Assembly (NCBI RefSeq): GCF_025628965.1
Contig: NZ_JAOTEN010000003.1
Span: forward strand, 62,001-126,000
DNA: 64,000 bases
Direction: 5' to 3'
DNA from: Chryseobacterium gilvum
GTDB taxonomy: Bacteria > Bacteroidota > Bacteroidia > Flavobacteriales > Weeksellaceae
Shown here: positions 27,822 to 35,854 of the stretch, in pieces
Layout: every line of letters begins with the position of its first letter
Position numbering within the stretch: the first letter of the stretch is position 1
The notes under the pieces: model-generated
What the model saw: only the letters and a program-made list of their open reading frames with translations
Told to the model about the DNA's origin: nothing
The model's database searches: none
Made by a program: the position numbers and the translations under genes

Positions 27822-28416
27822 AGCAATAATCATCGAAAAATTTCACCCGTGCTTTGAATTCATCAGAAAACGCATCATCGTACACTCTGCAGCTGATATC
27901 GAAAAGATGCTTCAGCTCAAAAGGCTTTACTTCATAATTTTTTTTCAGGGACCAGTATTTTGAATGATGTATTTTATACATGCTTTCTTTTACGCTCCAG
28001 ATAATGGTGTAAAATGTGACCTCATTATCCGAAGGAATAAACCCTCTTTCGTGTTCGTACGTGAATTTATCAATGACCCTTAAAATTTTAGGATTAAATT
28101 TTTCTAGATCAATTCCGATCTTATTTTGTGAAATGGCAACAGCTGCAAATGGGAAAGAATGGGTAATTGAAATCTCAGCATCATTCGGTTCTAGAAAAGG
28201 TTCCCGGTCTTTATATAAAATTTTAGATTCGGGTTTTAAACTTTTTAAAAGTTTACGGACCATTAAAACCTCCAATAATTTTTTAGGATGATAATCAGCC
28301 ACTTTCGTTACATTTTCTGGTTCAAGAAGGTCGTTTATATGTAATTCTTCTTCCTCATCGTATTTCCAGATCAGAATGGTCGCATTGTCGTCAGAAAAAT
28401 CGCGGTAAAGGGGCAT
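27802..28416 (-). CDS. 4'-phosphopantetheinyl transferase
   Basis: The protein has 204 residues from the ATG at 28416. The Sfp-type PPTase motifs are in order: SITHSFPFAAVAIS, GIDLEKF (Mg2+-binding Asp/Glu) and WSVKESMYK (catalytic Glu/Lys). The enzyme moves the phosphopantetheine arm of CoA onto carrier-protein serines. It has no PKS or NRPS neighbours, so its target is probably ACP of fatty acid or flexirubin/aryl-polyene synthesis (inference). A longer frame to 28488 uses a rare start and overlaps ahcY, so I rejected it. Confidence 0.88.
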   Translation of the reverse strand: MPLYRDFSDDNATILIWKYDEEEELHINDLLEPENVTKVADYHPKKLLEVLMVRKLLKSLKPESKILYKDREPFLEPNDAEISITHSFPFAAVAISQNKIGIDLEKFNPKILRVIDKFTYEHERGFIPSDNEVTFYTIIWSVKESMYKIHHSKYWSLKKNYEVKPFELKHLFDISCRVYDDAFSDEFKARVKFFDDYCFTIVEE

Positions 28417-28419
28417 ATT

Positions 28420-28451
28420 TTTGGTCAGCAGGATATTAGTTTGTAAATTTG
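28420..28451 (+). promoter_or_regulatory. ahcY promoter
   Basis: TTTG (28420-28423), a 20-nt spacer and TAAATTTG (28444-28451) fit the Bacteroidota consensus. The ATG follows 19 nt later. The promoter lies between the divergent PPTase and ahcY starts. Confidence 0.6.
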
Positions 28452-28470
28452 CAAAAAATTTTTCATATAA

Positions 28471-29784
28471 ATGGAAACAACAACACAATACGTTCCTTAT
28501 AAAGTTAAGGACATTTCCCTTGCAGAATGGGGAAGAAAAGAAATTACACTTGCTGAAGCAGAGATGCCGGGATTAATGTCAATCCGTGAAGAATATGGTC
28601 CTTCTCAGCCTTTGAAAGGAGCAAGAATCGCAGGATGTCTTCACATGACTATTCAGACGGCTGTACTTATAGAAACTTTAGTGGCTCTTGGTGCCGAAGT
28701 AACCTGGTCTTCTTGTAATATTTTCTCGACTCAGGATCATGCTGCCGCTGCGATTGCCGCTGCAGGAATTCCTGTATATGCCTGGAAAGGCCTTAACGAA
28801 GAAGAATTTGACTGGTGTATCGAGCAGACTATTTTCTTCGGAGAAGACAGAAAGCCGTTAAACATGATTTTGGATGACGGAGGAGATCTAACCAATATGG
28901 TTTTTGATAAATATCCTGAACTGACTGCCGGAATCAAAGGTTTATCTGAAGAAACCACCACCGGTGTTCACAGACTGTACGAAAGAATGAAAAACGGAAC
29001 CTTGGTAATGCCTGCAATCAACGTAAACGATTCGGTAACCAAATCTAAATTCGACAACAAATACGGATGTAAAGAATCTGCAGTAGATGCTGTAAGAAGA
29101 GCTACAGATATTATGCTTGCCGGAAAAAGAGTGGTGGTTTGCGGATACGGAGACGTAGGAAAAGGTACTGCTGCATCATTCAGAGGAGCGGGATCTATTG
29201 TGACCGTTACCGAAATTGATCCTATTTGTGCTTTACAGGCTGCAATGGATGGTTTTGAAGTAAAAAGATTAGATACTGTTGTAGATAATGCAGATATCGT
29301 AATCACGACAACTGGTAACTTTAATATTGTAAGAAAAGAGCATTTCCTAAAATTAAAAGATAAGGCAATCGTTTGTAACATCGGTCACTTCGACAACGAA
29401 ATCGATATGGCTTGGTTAAACGAAAACTACGGCCACACAAAATCTGAAGTAAAACCACAGGTTGATATCTATACCATTGAAGGGAAAGAAGTGATTATCC
29501 TTGCAGAAGGAAGATTGGTAAACCTTGGCTGTGCAACCGGTCACCCAAGTTTTGTAATGTCTAACTCATTCTCTAACCAGACTTTGGCTCAGATCGAACT
29601 TTGGACCAATGCTGAAGCATACGGAAACGAAGTATACATGCTGCCTAAACATTTGGATGAAAAGGTTGCCGCTTTACACCTGAAAAAATTAAGTGTTGAG
29701 CTGGAGACGCTTTCTCCTGAACAGGCTCAATATATCGGTGTAGACGTAAAAGGACCTTACAAACCGGAATATTACAGATACTAA
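28471..29784 (+). CDS. ahcY: Adenosylhomocysteinase
   Basis: The 437-residue NAD-dependent enzyme splits S-adenosylhomocysteine into adenosine and homocysteine, clearing the product of methyltransferases. Hallmarks are [33 protein letters not shown], the NAD loop [29 protein letters not shown] and the C-terminal [11 protein letters not shown] tail with the lysine-tyrosine pair that closes the neighbouring active site. The length is standard. I see no SAH or SAM riboswitch upstream. A tandem TAATTAG repeat and a terminator follow the stop. Confidence 0.97.
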   Translation: METTTQYVPYKVKDISLAEWGRKEITLAEAEMPGLMSIREEYGPSQPLKGARIAGCLHMTIQTAVLIETLVALGAEVTWSSCNIFSTQDHAAAAIAAAGIPVYAWKGLNEEEFDWCIEQTIFFGEDRKPLNMILDDGGDLTNMVFDKYPELTAGIKGLSEETTTGVHRLYERMKNGTLVMPAINVNDSVTKSKFDNKYGCKESAVDAVRRATDIMLAGKRVVVCGYGDVGKGTAASFRGAGSIVTVTEIDPICALQAAMDGFEVKRLDTVVDNADIVITTTGNFNIVRKEHFLKLKDKAIVCNIGHFDNEIDMAWLNENYGHTKSEVKPQVDIYTIEGKEVIILAEGRLVNLGCATGHPSFVMSNSFSNQTLAQIELWTNAEAYGNEVYMLPKHLDEKVAALHLKKLSVELETLSPEQAQYIGVDVKGPYKPEYYRY

Positions 29785-29786
29785 AT

Positions 29787-29826
29787 TAATTAGTAATTAG
29801 TAATTAGTAATTAGTAATTAGTAATT
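29787..29826. repeat. Tandem 7-bp repeat TAATTAG x5
   Basis: Five perfect TAATTAG units plus a partial sixth (TAATT) start three bases after the ahcY stop. The same unit recurs three times at 60273-60296 after the plsC gene. Confidence 0.85.
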
Positions 29827-29845
29827 TTAAAAAAAACAGTAAAAT

Positions 29846-29874
29846 AAAAAGCCTTACGATTTGTAAGGCTTTTT
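29846..29874. terminator. Bidirectional terminator between ahcY and purE
   Basis: The 12-bp arms AAAAAGCCTTAC and GTAAGGCTTTTT with a 5-nt loop terminate the converging ahcY and purE genes. Confidence 0.85.
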
Positions 29875-29881
29875 CTATTGG

Positions 29882-30385
29882 TTATACATCGTAAAGATTC
29901 GGATGTTTAGCTTTTACGTCATCTACGGTTCCTAAAACTTTATCTTTCAAGGTCTCCTGATAAATCTGTAACTTTTCAGCGATTTTTTCGTCACTGCTTC
30001 CCAGTATTTTGGCTGCTAAAATTCCTGCATTCAGCGCTCCGTTTAATGCGACGGTAGCTACAGGAATTCCGCCCGGCATTTGAAGGATTGATAAAACCGA
30101 ATCCCATCCGTCAATGGAATTGCTTGATAAAATAGGAACACCTATTACAGGCAAAGTAGTACAGCTTGCCACCATTCCCGGAAGATGGGCCGCTCCACCT
30201 GCTCCCGCAATGATCACATGTACTCCCCTTTTCCGTGCTTTTTTTGCGTAATCAATCATTCTTTCCGGAGTTCTGTGTGCGGAAACCACTGTAAGTTCAT
30301 AAGGAATGTCTAAACTTTTCAGAAAATCTGCTGCAAGCTCCATGATTGGCAAGTCGCTTTGACTTCCCATGATAATTCCTACCAT
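29882..30385 (-). CDS. purE: N5-CAIR mutase (PurE)
   Basis: The 167-residue class I PurE converts N5-carboxyaminoimidazole ribonucleotide to CAIR in purine synthesis. The motifs [18 protein letters not shown] (catalytic His) and [11 protein letters not shown] are intact. PurE needs the ATP-dependent PurK, which is encoded 1.5 kb away on the same strand. Two plus-strand genes lie between them, so they are not one operon. On the minus strand TATCTTTG lies about 20 nt before the ATG as a likely -7 box. Confidence 0.95.
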   Translation of the reverse strand: MVGIIMGSQSDLPIMELAADFLKSLDIPYELTVVSAHRTPERMIDYAKKARKRGVHVIIAGAGGAAHLPGMVASCTTLPVIGVPILSSNSIDGWDSVLSILQMPGGIPVATVALNGALNAGILAAKILGSSDEKIAEKLQIYQETLKDKVLGTVDDVKAKHPNLYDV

Positions 30386-30543
30386 TTTTCAATTTTTATT
30401 AGAAATCAAAGATAAGAATTTTACGGCAGATCATTCACTTTCTCTTAACAGTGCATTTTTTTTGAATATCACTTTCGATTACTTTGTTACACGTAAATTT
30501 CATTATGAAATGGTTTCAAATCTTTATCTTTGTCATTCGATTC

Positions 30544-31455
30544 ATGATCTTGAAAAACTACAAACTTACCTTCGCCGTTCTTACTGTTGCCGTTGTCTGG
30601 GGAACCACATTTTTAGCTATTCGTGTTGCTGTTGAAACCATTCCGGCTTGGTTTGTGGCGGGAATCCGTCAGTTTTTAGCTTCGATGATTATGCTGATTA
30701 TTCTCCTGTACCGAAAAGAATTCAGATGGATCGGCTGGAAAAATCTGGGTTACCAGTTGATTTTTTCTACCTTAATGCTCATTATAGCCAACGGAATGAC
30801 AACCGTCGCAGAAGAACATGTAACAAGCAGCTTAACGTCTCTTATCAGTGCATGCTCTCCTATTATGGTTTTTCTGGGAAGTGTTGCCGTAGGTTTACAG
30901 AAATTCAGTTTCAGGGCATTAATCGGGATTTTACTGTGTTTCAGCGGGATACTTTTTATTTTTTCAGATGGTTTTGCCGATTTGGCGAACCCTGATTACA
31001 GCAGAGGGATTATTTTTTTATTTATTGCGATCGGAGGATGGGCTTCAGGAACTATTTTTACAAAAAAACTTAATGTACAAAGCCGGAATATTACTTTAAA
31101 CCTTTTTTACCAGTTTGCTTTTGCGGGAATTGTACAGCTGTGTTTTGCTTTTCTTTTTTCAGAAAATTATAATTTTGGAAACTGGAGCATCATCAGTATT
31201 TCAGCAATGTTTTATCTCGCTGTTTTCGGTTCTGTGGCTGCTTTTTTTGCCTTTCATTATGCTCTGACAAGAATTTCGCCGGTACAGGTTTCTATTTTGG
31301 CGTACGTCAACACAATTATTTCTATTTTCCTGAGCTGGCTTATTTTAGGAGAACATATTTCTGCACAGTTTATCGTAGCAGCCGTTTTGATTATTGCAGG
31401 GGTTTTTATCATTAATTACAATCCGCAAATGTTTAAGAAACAAAGAATTGAATGA
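30544..31455 (+). CDS. EamA/DMT-superfamily transporter
   Basis: The inner-membrane protein has ten predicted helices in two EamA repeats, for example KLTFAVLTVAVVWGTTFLAIRVAV in the first and FLFIAIGGWASGTIFTKKL at the start of the second. It ends YVNTIISIFLSWLILGEHIS. DMT proteins of this type export amino acids or other metabolites, but the substrate is unknown. I chose the ATG at 30544 because it directly precedes the first EamA helix. The ATG at 30505 would add 13 residues, and a TATCTTTG box (30525-30532) lies between the two, favouring the later start. Confidence 0.85.
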   Translation: MILKNYKLTFAVLTVAVVWGTTFLAIRVAVETIPAWFVAGIRQFLASMIMLIILLYRKEFRWIGWKNLGYQLIFSTLMLIIANGMTTVAEEHVTSSLTSLISACSPIMVFLGSVAVGLQKFSFRALIGILLCFSGILFIFSDGFADLANPDYSRGIIFLFIAIGGWASGTIFTKKLNVQSRNITLNLFYQFAFAGIVQLCFAFLFSENYNFGNWSIISISAMFYLAVFGSVAAFFAFHYALTRISPVQVSILAYVNTIISIFLSWLILGEHISAQFIVAAVLIIAGVFIINYNPQMFKKQRIE

Positions 31456-31510
31456 TTATTATACTATCTATCTTTTAATTTAGCTATCTTAAAAATTCGC
31501 ATACCATACA

Positions 31511-31870
31511 ATGAAAATTTTAACTGTTATTTTTGTTTTTCTAATTTGTTTCTCTTGTTCAACATACAAAGTAAATCCAATTGAGAAAAAATATCTTTTG
31601 AAGGATGAAGGAGATGCAAAATATTATCTTGTAGAATTAATCAGAAAAGCACAAATTGAACATAAGCTGGGTGAAGAGCCTATGCTGATTATTGATGGAA
31701 TACCGGTTTATTATCATTATAGAAAAGATTTTGTATCCATTAAAATTATAAAGGATCAGATAAAAGAAGTAAGAATAACTGAAAGTTCAAAATGTGTCTC
31801 TCTGTATGGAAGTGCCTGTAAATATGGTTTAATAACTTTAAAAACGTATTCAGGAAAATATATTGATTGA
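31511..31870 (+). CDS. Small lipoprotein with a TonB-plug-like domain
   Basis: The 119-residue lipoprotein has a signal sequence ending FSCST. After a short helix, PMLIIDGIPV, then SIKIIKDQIKEVRIT and finally SLYGSACKYGLITLKT, follow the pattern of the plug domain of SusC-like TonB receptors (DGVP, SIEVLKDA, IYGSRAANGVILITTK). No barrel follows, so this is a free-standing plug-like domain. Two cysteines flank the YGSA segment and could pair. The function is unknown. The plug resemblance is read by eye. Confidence 0.65.
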   Translation: MKILTVIFVFLICFSCSTYKVNPIEKKYLLKDEGDAKYYLVELIRKAQIEHKLGEEPMLIIDGIPVYYHYRKDFVSIKIIKDQIKEVRITESSKCVSLYGSACKYGLITLKTYSGKYID

Positions 31871-31880
31871 TTTTAAACAA

Positions 31881-31904
31881 AAAAGACCGCAAAAGCGGTC
31901 TTTT
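31881..31904. terminator. Bidirectional terminator before purK
   Basis: The perfect 10-bp stem AAAAGACCGC/GCGGTCTTTT with an AAAA loop lies between the converging lipoprotein and purK genes. Confidence 0.85.
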
Positions 31905-31921
31905 CAAATATAATGAAATAA

Positions 31922-33034
31922 TTATTCAGCAATCACTCTCACCATCGCTTTCACTTTCACCAATTTCTCCATTAATTCTTCTTTTGAATCTGCCAAAACA
32001 TTAACATGGCCCATTTTTCTGCCGGGTTTGGTTTGTGTTTTTCCGTAGAGGTGGACGTAGGTTTTAGGAAGTTTTAGAACGTCTTCCATTCCTTCATATA
32101 CCACTTTTCCGGAAAACCCTTCCGCTCCCACCAAATTCAGCATTCCGCTGAATGTGAAAGCGTCCGTATCAGCTAAAGGTAAATTTTTTACTACACGGTA
32201 CATCTGCTCAAATTGGGAATTGGCGTTACCTTCCTGACTTTGATGCCCGGAATTATGCAATCTCGGAGCCGTTTCGTTTACCCAGACTTTGCCTTCTTTG
32301 TCTAAAAATAATTCAATGGCAAAAAGCCCGGGAGAATTTACGGCAGCCAAAAACTTATCGGTAATCGATTTGATTTGCTGATCAACATCTTCACTTAAAT
32401 GAACCGGACAAATATTAAAATCAAGTAAGTTTAATTTCGGGTCGGCCACCATTTCCGTTACAGGGAAAGTCTTTGTTTCTCCGTTTTCGTTGATGGCAAC
32501 AATCACTGAAAGCTCTTTATCAATATCCACCAGATTTTCTAATACTGAATCCTGGGTCCATAAATTTTTTAAATCTTCAGCTGAACGAATAATCTGAACA
32601 CCCTTTCCATCGTAACCACCGGTATTGAGCTTTTGTACAAAAGGAAAATCTATTTTTATTTCGTCTGAACTTCCATCCATAATCTCAAAATCCGGGCTTG
32701 GAATATCATGCGCTTTATAAAATTCTTTCTGCAGTATTTTCTGCTGAATAGTTTTAATGATTGCAGCATTCGGAACCACTTTAATTCCTTGACTTTCAAG
32801 TTCTTCCAAAGCTTCAGCATTCACGTGCTCGATCTCGATAGTTACAACATCTTTATCTTTTCCGAAATCAAGCACCGTTTCAAAATCATTAAAATTCCCT
32901 TGTGTAAAATGCGAAATATTGTGACACGGTGCATCTGCAGCCGGATCCAGCGTGTAAAACTCATCATCATATTTCAATGCCTCCTGAATCAGCATTCGTC
33001 CCAATTGCCCACCTCCTAAAATTCCTATTTTCAT
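31922..33034 (-). CDS. purK: N5-CAIR synthase (PurK)
   Basis: The 370-residue ATP-grasp enzyme carboxylates AIR with bicarbonate and ATP to give the PurE substrate. The N-terminal pre-ATP fold begins KIGILGGGQLGRML. The grasp domain includes FPFVQKLNTGGYDGKGV, and the metal-binding end VNETAPRLHNSGH, which is typical of PurK. The DUF1543 gene lies 12 bp upstream on the same strand and probably shares its promoter. Confidence 0.95.
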   Translation of the reverse strand: MKIGILGGGQLGRMLIQEALKYDDEFYTLDPAADAPCHNISHFTQGNFNDFETVLDFGKDKDVVTIEIEHVNAEALEELESQGIKVVPNAAIIKTIQQKILQKEFYKAHDIPSPDFEIMDGSSDEIKIDFPFVQKLNTGGYDGKGVQIIRSAEDLKNLWTQDSVLENLVDIDKELSVIVAINENGETKTFPVTEMVADPKLNLLDFNICPVHLSEDVDQQIKSITDKFLAAVNSPGLFAIELFLDKEGKVWVNETAPRLHNSGHQSQEGNANSQFEQMYRVVKNLPLADTDAFTFSGMLNLVGAEGFSGKVVYEGMEDVLKLPKTYVHLYGKTQTKPGRKMGHVNVLADSKEELMEKLVKVKAMVRVIAE

Positions 33035-33046
33035 TGCTATCTTTAG

Positions 33047-33595
33047 TTAAATTTTATCAATTTTAAAATACCCCACTTCCAGAATATTTTCCTGATTGGG
33101 TTCGTCTGACTTTTGTAAAATTATGGAATATTTCTCCCTCATTTTTTTAGGAAGAATATCGTTTACCGTAAAAATATCATCAATATCTACCCCGTGTTTA
33201 TCATCGATATGGCTTACCGCTTTATCAAATCCCATAGTTTTATAGAATTCGGTCTTTTTCACTCTTTTTATTACTTCAGCCATTGAAGTTCCCACCATAA
33301 GATGCTGCTCATGAAATTCTGCAAAAAAACCTCTCTTATAACCTCCGAGATTAATAAAAAACAATTGGTTTTCCTGAGCTTCATCAGTTTTTTCGACAAT
33401 TTTTACTTCATATCCGTCTATAAATTTCACTTCCTGATACGCATCTAGATGAATTTTCCCTTTTGCTTCTTTCCAGAAATCTTTCATATCCGGAACCAGA
33501 TCATGGAGCGTTTCGGCAATACCGAAGAATACATCATGCTGCTCGATATTCCTTCCTTTTGGAGTTGCGCCTAGAATGATATAAAATAATTTCAT
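33047..33595 (-). CDS. DUF1543 domain protein
   Basis: The 182-residue soluble protein begins LFYIILGATPKGRNIEQHDVFFGIA, the DUF1543 signature, and has a second related half (FFINLGGYKRGFFAEFHEQHLMVG) with the same strand pattern, suggesting an internal duplication. Its function is unknown. It lies directly upstream of purK in the same orientation. A TATTTTTG box about 17 nt before the ATG, with an AAAGGA stretch next to the start, are likely expression signals. Confidence 0.82.
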   Translation of the reverse strand: MKLFYIILGATPKGRNIEQHDVFFGIAETLHDLVPDMKDFWKEAKGKIHLDAYQEVKFIDGYEVKIVEKTDEAQENQLFFINLGGYKRGFFAEFHEQHLMVGTSMAEVIKRVKKTEFYKTMGFDKAVSHIDDKHGVDIDDIFTVNDILPKKMREKYSIILQKSDEPNQENILEVGYFKIDKI

Positions 33596-33668
33596 TATCC
33601 TTTTTATTTTTGCAAAAATACGGCAAAATAATCTTTCGCTAAAGTTTGTCTGAAAACGGCAATAGTTT

Positions 33669-33676
33669 TATATTTG
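33669..33676 (+). promoter_or_regulatory. -7 box 4 nt before the TauE/SafE gene ATG
   Basis: TATATTTG fits TAnnTTTG, and TACC separates it from the ATG at 33681, the same spacing as upstream of the FUSC gene. Confidence 0.5.
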
Positions 33677-33680
33677 TACC

Positions 33681-34511
33681 ATGTCGGAAATCATTATTCT
33701 CTTCCTGGGTGCCATCTCTGCAGGCCTCTTAGGTTCACTTACCGGTTTAGGAGGAGGGGTTATCATCATCCCTTTATTGACGCTTGGTTTCGGGGTTCCA
33801 ATGCATTATGCGATCGGGGCTTCGCTAATTTCTGTAATCGGAACTTCATCCGGAGCAGCGGTAGCTTTTGTGAAAGAAGGTTTCACCAACATGAGAATAG
33901 GGATGTTTCTGGAGATTGCCACGACTGCAGGCGCAATTGCCGGAGCTTTGATTTCCGGAATGCTGAATCCCAATACCATCGGGATTATTTTTGCAAGCAT
34001 ATTGCTTCTGACCGTAATTTTAAATCTTAAAGGAAAACCTGATCATCAGGAACCATTAATACAGGGAACATTAGAAGATAAACTGAAACTGTACGGAACT
34101 TTTCCGGACAAAGGAATTTTGAAAAATTATGCTGCAAGAAATACGGTTCCGGGATTTTTTATGATGATGTTTGCAGGCGCAATGTCCGGACTGTTGGGAA
34201 TAGGATCCGGTGCTTTAAAGGTTTTGGCGATGGATAATATGATGAAACTGCCTTTTAAAGTTTCCACCACAACCAGCAATTTTATGATCGGTGTTACGGC
34301 TGTCGCAAGTTCATTAATTTACTTTCAGCGCGGGGAGATTATTCCTGTAATTGTAGCTCCCGTATTGGTAGGAGTGGTTGTTGGTAGCTTTATAGGATCA
34401 AAAACGTTAATGGTTTCTAAAACGAAAAAATTAAAGACATTTTTTGCCATTGTCATTACGATTCTTTCTATTTATATGATGTATAACGGGTTAAGCAGTA
34501 ATTTTTCATGA
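33681..34511 (+). CDS. TauE/SafE (TSUP) family anion exporter
   Basis: The 276-residue protein has about eight helices in two homologous halves, each starting with the TSUP glycine motif (SLTGLGGGVIIIPLLTLGF and MSGLLGIGSGALKVLAMD). The family exports sulfite, sulfoacetate or related organosulfur anions. The specificity here is unknown. The stop overlaps the ATG of the DUF1634 gene (ATGA), and these two families are commonly encoded together, so they probably form one complex. Confidence 0.9.
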   Translation: MSEIIILFLGAISAGLLGSLTGLGGGVIIIPLLTLGFGVPMHYAIGASLISVIGTSSGAAVAFVKEGFTNMRIGMFLEIATTAGAIAGALISGMLNPNTIGIIFASILLLTVILNLKGKPDHQEPLIQGTLEDKLKLYGTFPDKGILKNYAARNTVPGFFMMMFAGAMSGLLGIGSGALKVLAMDNMMKLPFKVSTTTSNFMIGVTAVASSLIYFQRGEIIPVIVAPVLVGVVVGSFIGSKTLMVSKTKKLKTFFAIVITILSIYMMYNGLSSNFS

Positions 34512-34891
34512 GAAAGAATTTTACAGATGTAGATCTGAACCGATCTGTAGGAAATCTCCTGAGACTTGGTGTTATTTTATCTGTTTTTATATCATTGGCG
34601 GGCTTCATCAAGCTTTTTTTTGAAGGTTTTAAAATGCCTAAAAAATATTCGCTTCTGGATATGGGAACTTCATCTGAGAAAGTATGGGGACAGTTTTGGA
34701 ATTCTCTTTGTAAAGGAGAAGGAATGGCGATTATCCAGCTGGGAATTCTGGTGCTGATTTTTACTCCGCTGATGAGAATAATATTTGCATTAATTGGTTA
34801 TCTTAAAGAGAAAGATTACCTGTATGTTACGATTTCATCTATTGTATTAGCAATTATGGCTGTTAGTTTTTTTGCCGGTTATGCCCATTAA
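34508..34891 (+). CDS. DUF1634 membrane protein
   Basis: The 127-residue protein has three transmembrane helices (about 15-37, 75-97 and 103-124). DUF1634 proteins are the usual partner of TauE/SafE transporters and may be an accessory subunit. The 4-nt overlap with the upstream gene supports coupled translation. Its biochemical role is not known. Confidence 0.85.
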   Translation: MRKNFTDVDLNRSVGNLLRLGVILSVFISLAGFIKLFFEGFKMPKKYSLLDMGTSSEKVWGQFWNSLCKGEGMAIIQLGILVLIFTPLMRIIFALIGYLKEKDYLYVTISSIVLAIMAVSFFAGYAH

Positions 34892-34903
34892 AGAATATTT
34901 CGA

Positions 34904-35281
34904 TTACATTTCATAAAATTCCAGCGGCAACTGATCAGGATCCTGAATAAAGAAAAAAGGTTTACCGGTAAACTCATCGATCCGTATTTCTTCACAGACA
35001 ATTCCTTTTTCTATTAATTTCTGACGCTGATCAAATACATTCTCTACAGAAAAAGCCAGATGTCTCAAACCGCAGGATTCCGGTCTTGAAGGTCTTTCCG
35101 GAGGATCAGGAAATGAAAACAACTCGATGACATAATGATTGTCAATTGCTAAATCCAGCTTATACGACTGCCGTTCTTCCCTGTAAACTTCACGAATGAC
35201 ATTCAATTCTAAAATTTCTGTATAGAACTTCTTTGATATTTCATAATCTGAACATATGATGGCAATATGATGAATTTTCAT
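34904..35281 (-). CDS. VOC-family protein (glyoxalase/YaeR-like)
   Basis: The 125-residue protein consists of a single pair of beta-alpha-beta-beta-beta units of the vicinal oxygen chelate fold: MKIHHIAIICSDYEISKKFY to VIELFSFP, then LRHLAFSVENVFDQRQ to PLEFYE. The candidate metal ligands His5, Glu in VIELF, His in LRHLA and Glu in LEFYE match glyoxalase-I-like family members. The substrate is unknown, though YaeR-like proteins are often called lactoylglutathione lyase homologues. It follows the NTF2-like gene after 4 nt on the same strand. Confidence 0.85.
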   Translation of the reverse strand: MKIHHIAIICSDYEISKKFYTEILELNVIREVYREERQSYKLDLAIDNHYVIELFSFPDPPERPSRPESCGLRHLAFSVENVFDQRQKLIEKGIVCEEIRIDEFTGKPFFFIQDPDQLPLEFYEM

Positions 35282-35285
35282 GATT

Positions 35286-35726
35286 TTATTTTTTATAGTT
35301 TTCTTTTCTTCGGGTGTCGATGAGGTACTGAATTTTCCAGCTTCCGTTCTGTTTCACCATCTGAAAACTGTTGACCCCGCAATGAGAGAAATTTCCTTTA
35401 TAATAAAATTCATAAGGGGTAAAAACACTAGCCAGATTATCATCAATGAGGACCGATTCAAAAGTGATTCTTTCATCAGCATCATTCTTTGACAGCTTTG
35501 AAATAGAAGCAATAAATTCAGCGATATTTTCATTTTTTACCGTTCCGTTTTTGGATACACTCTGTAAAATTGCGTTCTCGGTAAATGCAGTCTTTATCAT
35601 TTCAGGATCTGCATTTTTCATTCCTGTAAAAAGCTGCTGTATTTTCGCTTTTATAAGCTCATTGTCTGAAGTTTGCCCAAAACAAAAACTACTAATAAAT
35701 AAGGCTAAAACCACTATATTTTTCAT
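35286..35726 (-). CDS. Secreted NTF2/SnoaL-like protein
   Basis: The 146-residue protein has a signal peptide (MKNIVVLALFISSFCFGQ). It has an NTF2-like cone fold pattern: IQQLFTGMKNADPEMIKTAFTENAIL, ERITFESVLIDDNLASVFTPYEFYYKG and SFQMVKQNGSWKIQYLIDTR. The family includes lyases, isomerases and ligand binders, and the role here is unknown. It is probably exported to the periplasm. It is the first gene of a two-gene unit with the VOC protein. Confidence 0.82.
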   Translation of the reverse strand: MKNIVVLALFISSFCFGQTSDNELIKAKIQQLFTGMKNADPEMIKTAFTENAILQSVSKNGTVKNENIAEFIASISKLSKNDADERITFESVLIDDNLASVFTPYEFYYKGNFSHCGVNSFQMVKQNGSWKIQYLIDTRRKENYKK

Positions 35727-35780
35727 AAAATATTCTTTTAAACATTTAAAAATACTGAAAATTTAATTTAATTACATCTC

Positions 35781-35849
35781 ATGAGCAAATTTAAAGGTGA
35801 ACCTTATAATTCTTCTGAAAAAAAACTTAATTTTAAGGGTTTATTTTAA
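35781..35849 (+). CDS. Possible 22-residue upstream ORF
   Basis: ATG at 35781 to TAA at 35849 encodes MSKFKGEPYNSSEKKLNFKG plus two residues. It ends 5 nt before the ATG of the EEP gene, so it could be a translated leader. There is no other evidence for expression. Chance is a real alternative in an AT-rich gap. Confidence 0.25.
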   Translation: MSKFKGEPYNSSEKKLNFKGLF

Positions 35850-35854
35850 ATTAT

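Noticed and set aside
28417..28470. SAH or SAM riboswitch before ahcY
   Set aside because: The gap is only ~55 bp, is filled by a normal promoter and shows no aptamer motif.
28968..29381. 137-residue minus-strand ORF inside ahcY
   Set aside because: It is a shadow of ahcY with low-complexity composition and no start signals.
29787..29826. CRISPR array or phase-variation tract
   Set aside because: The 7-bp units have no spacers and lie after the stop codon, so changes in number would not affect a reading frame or an obvious promoter.
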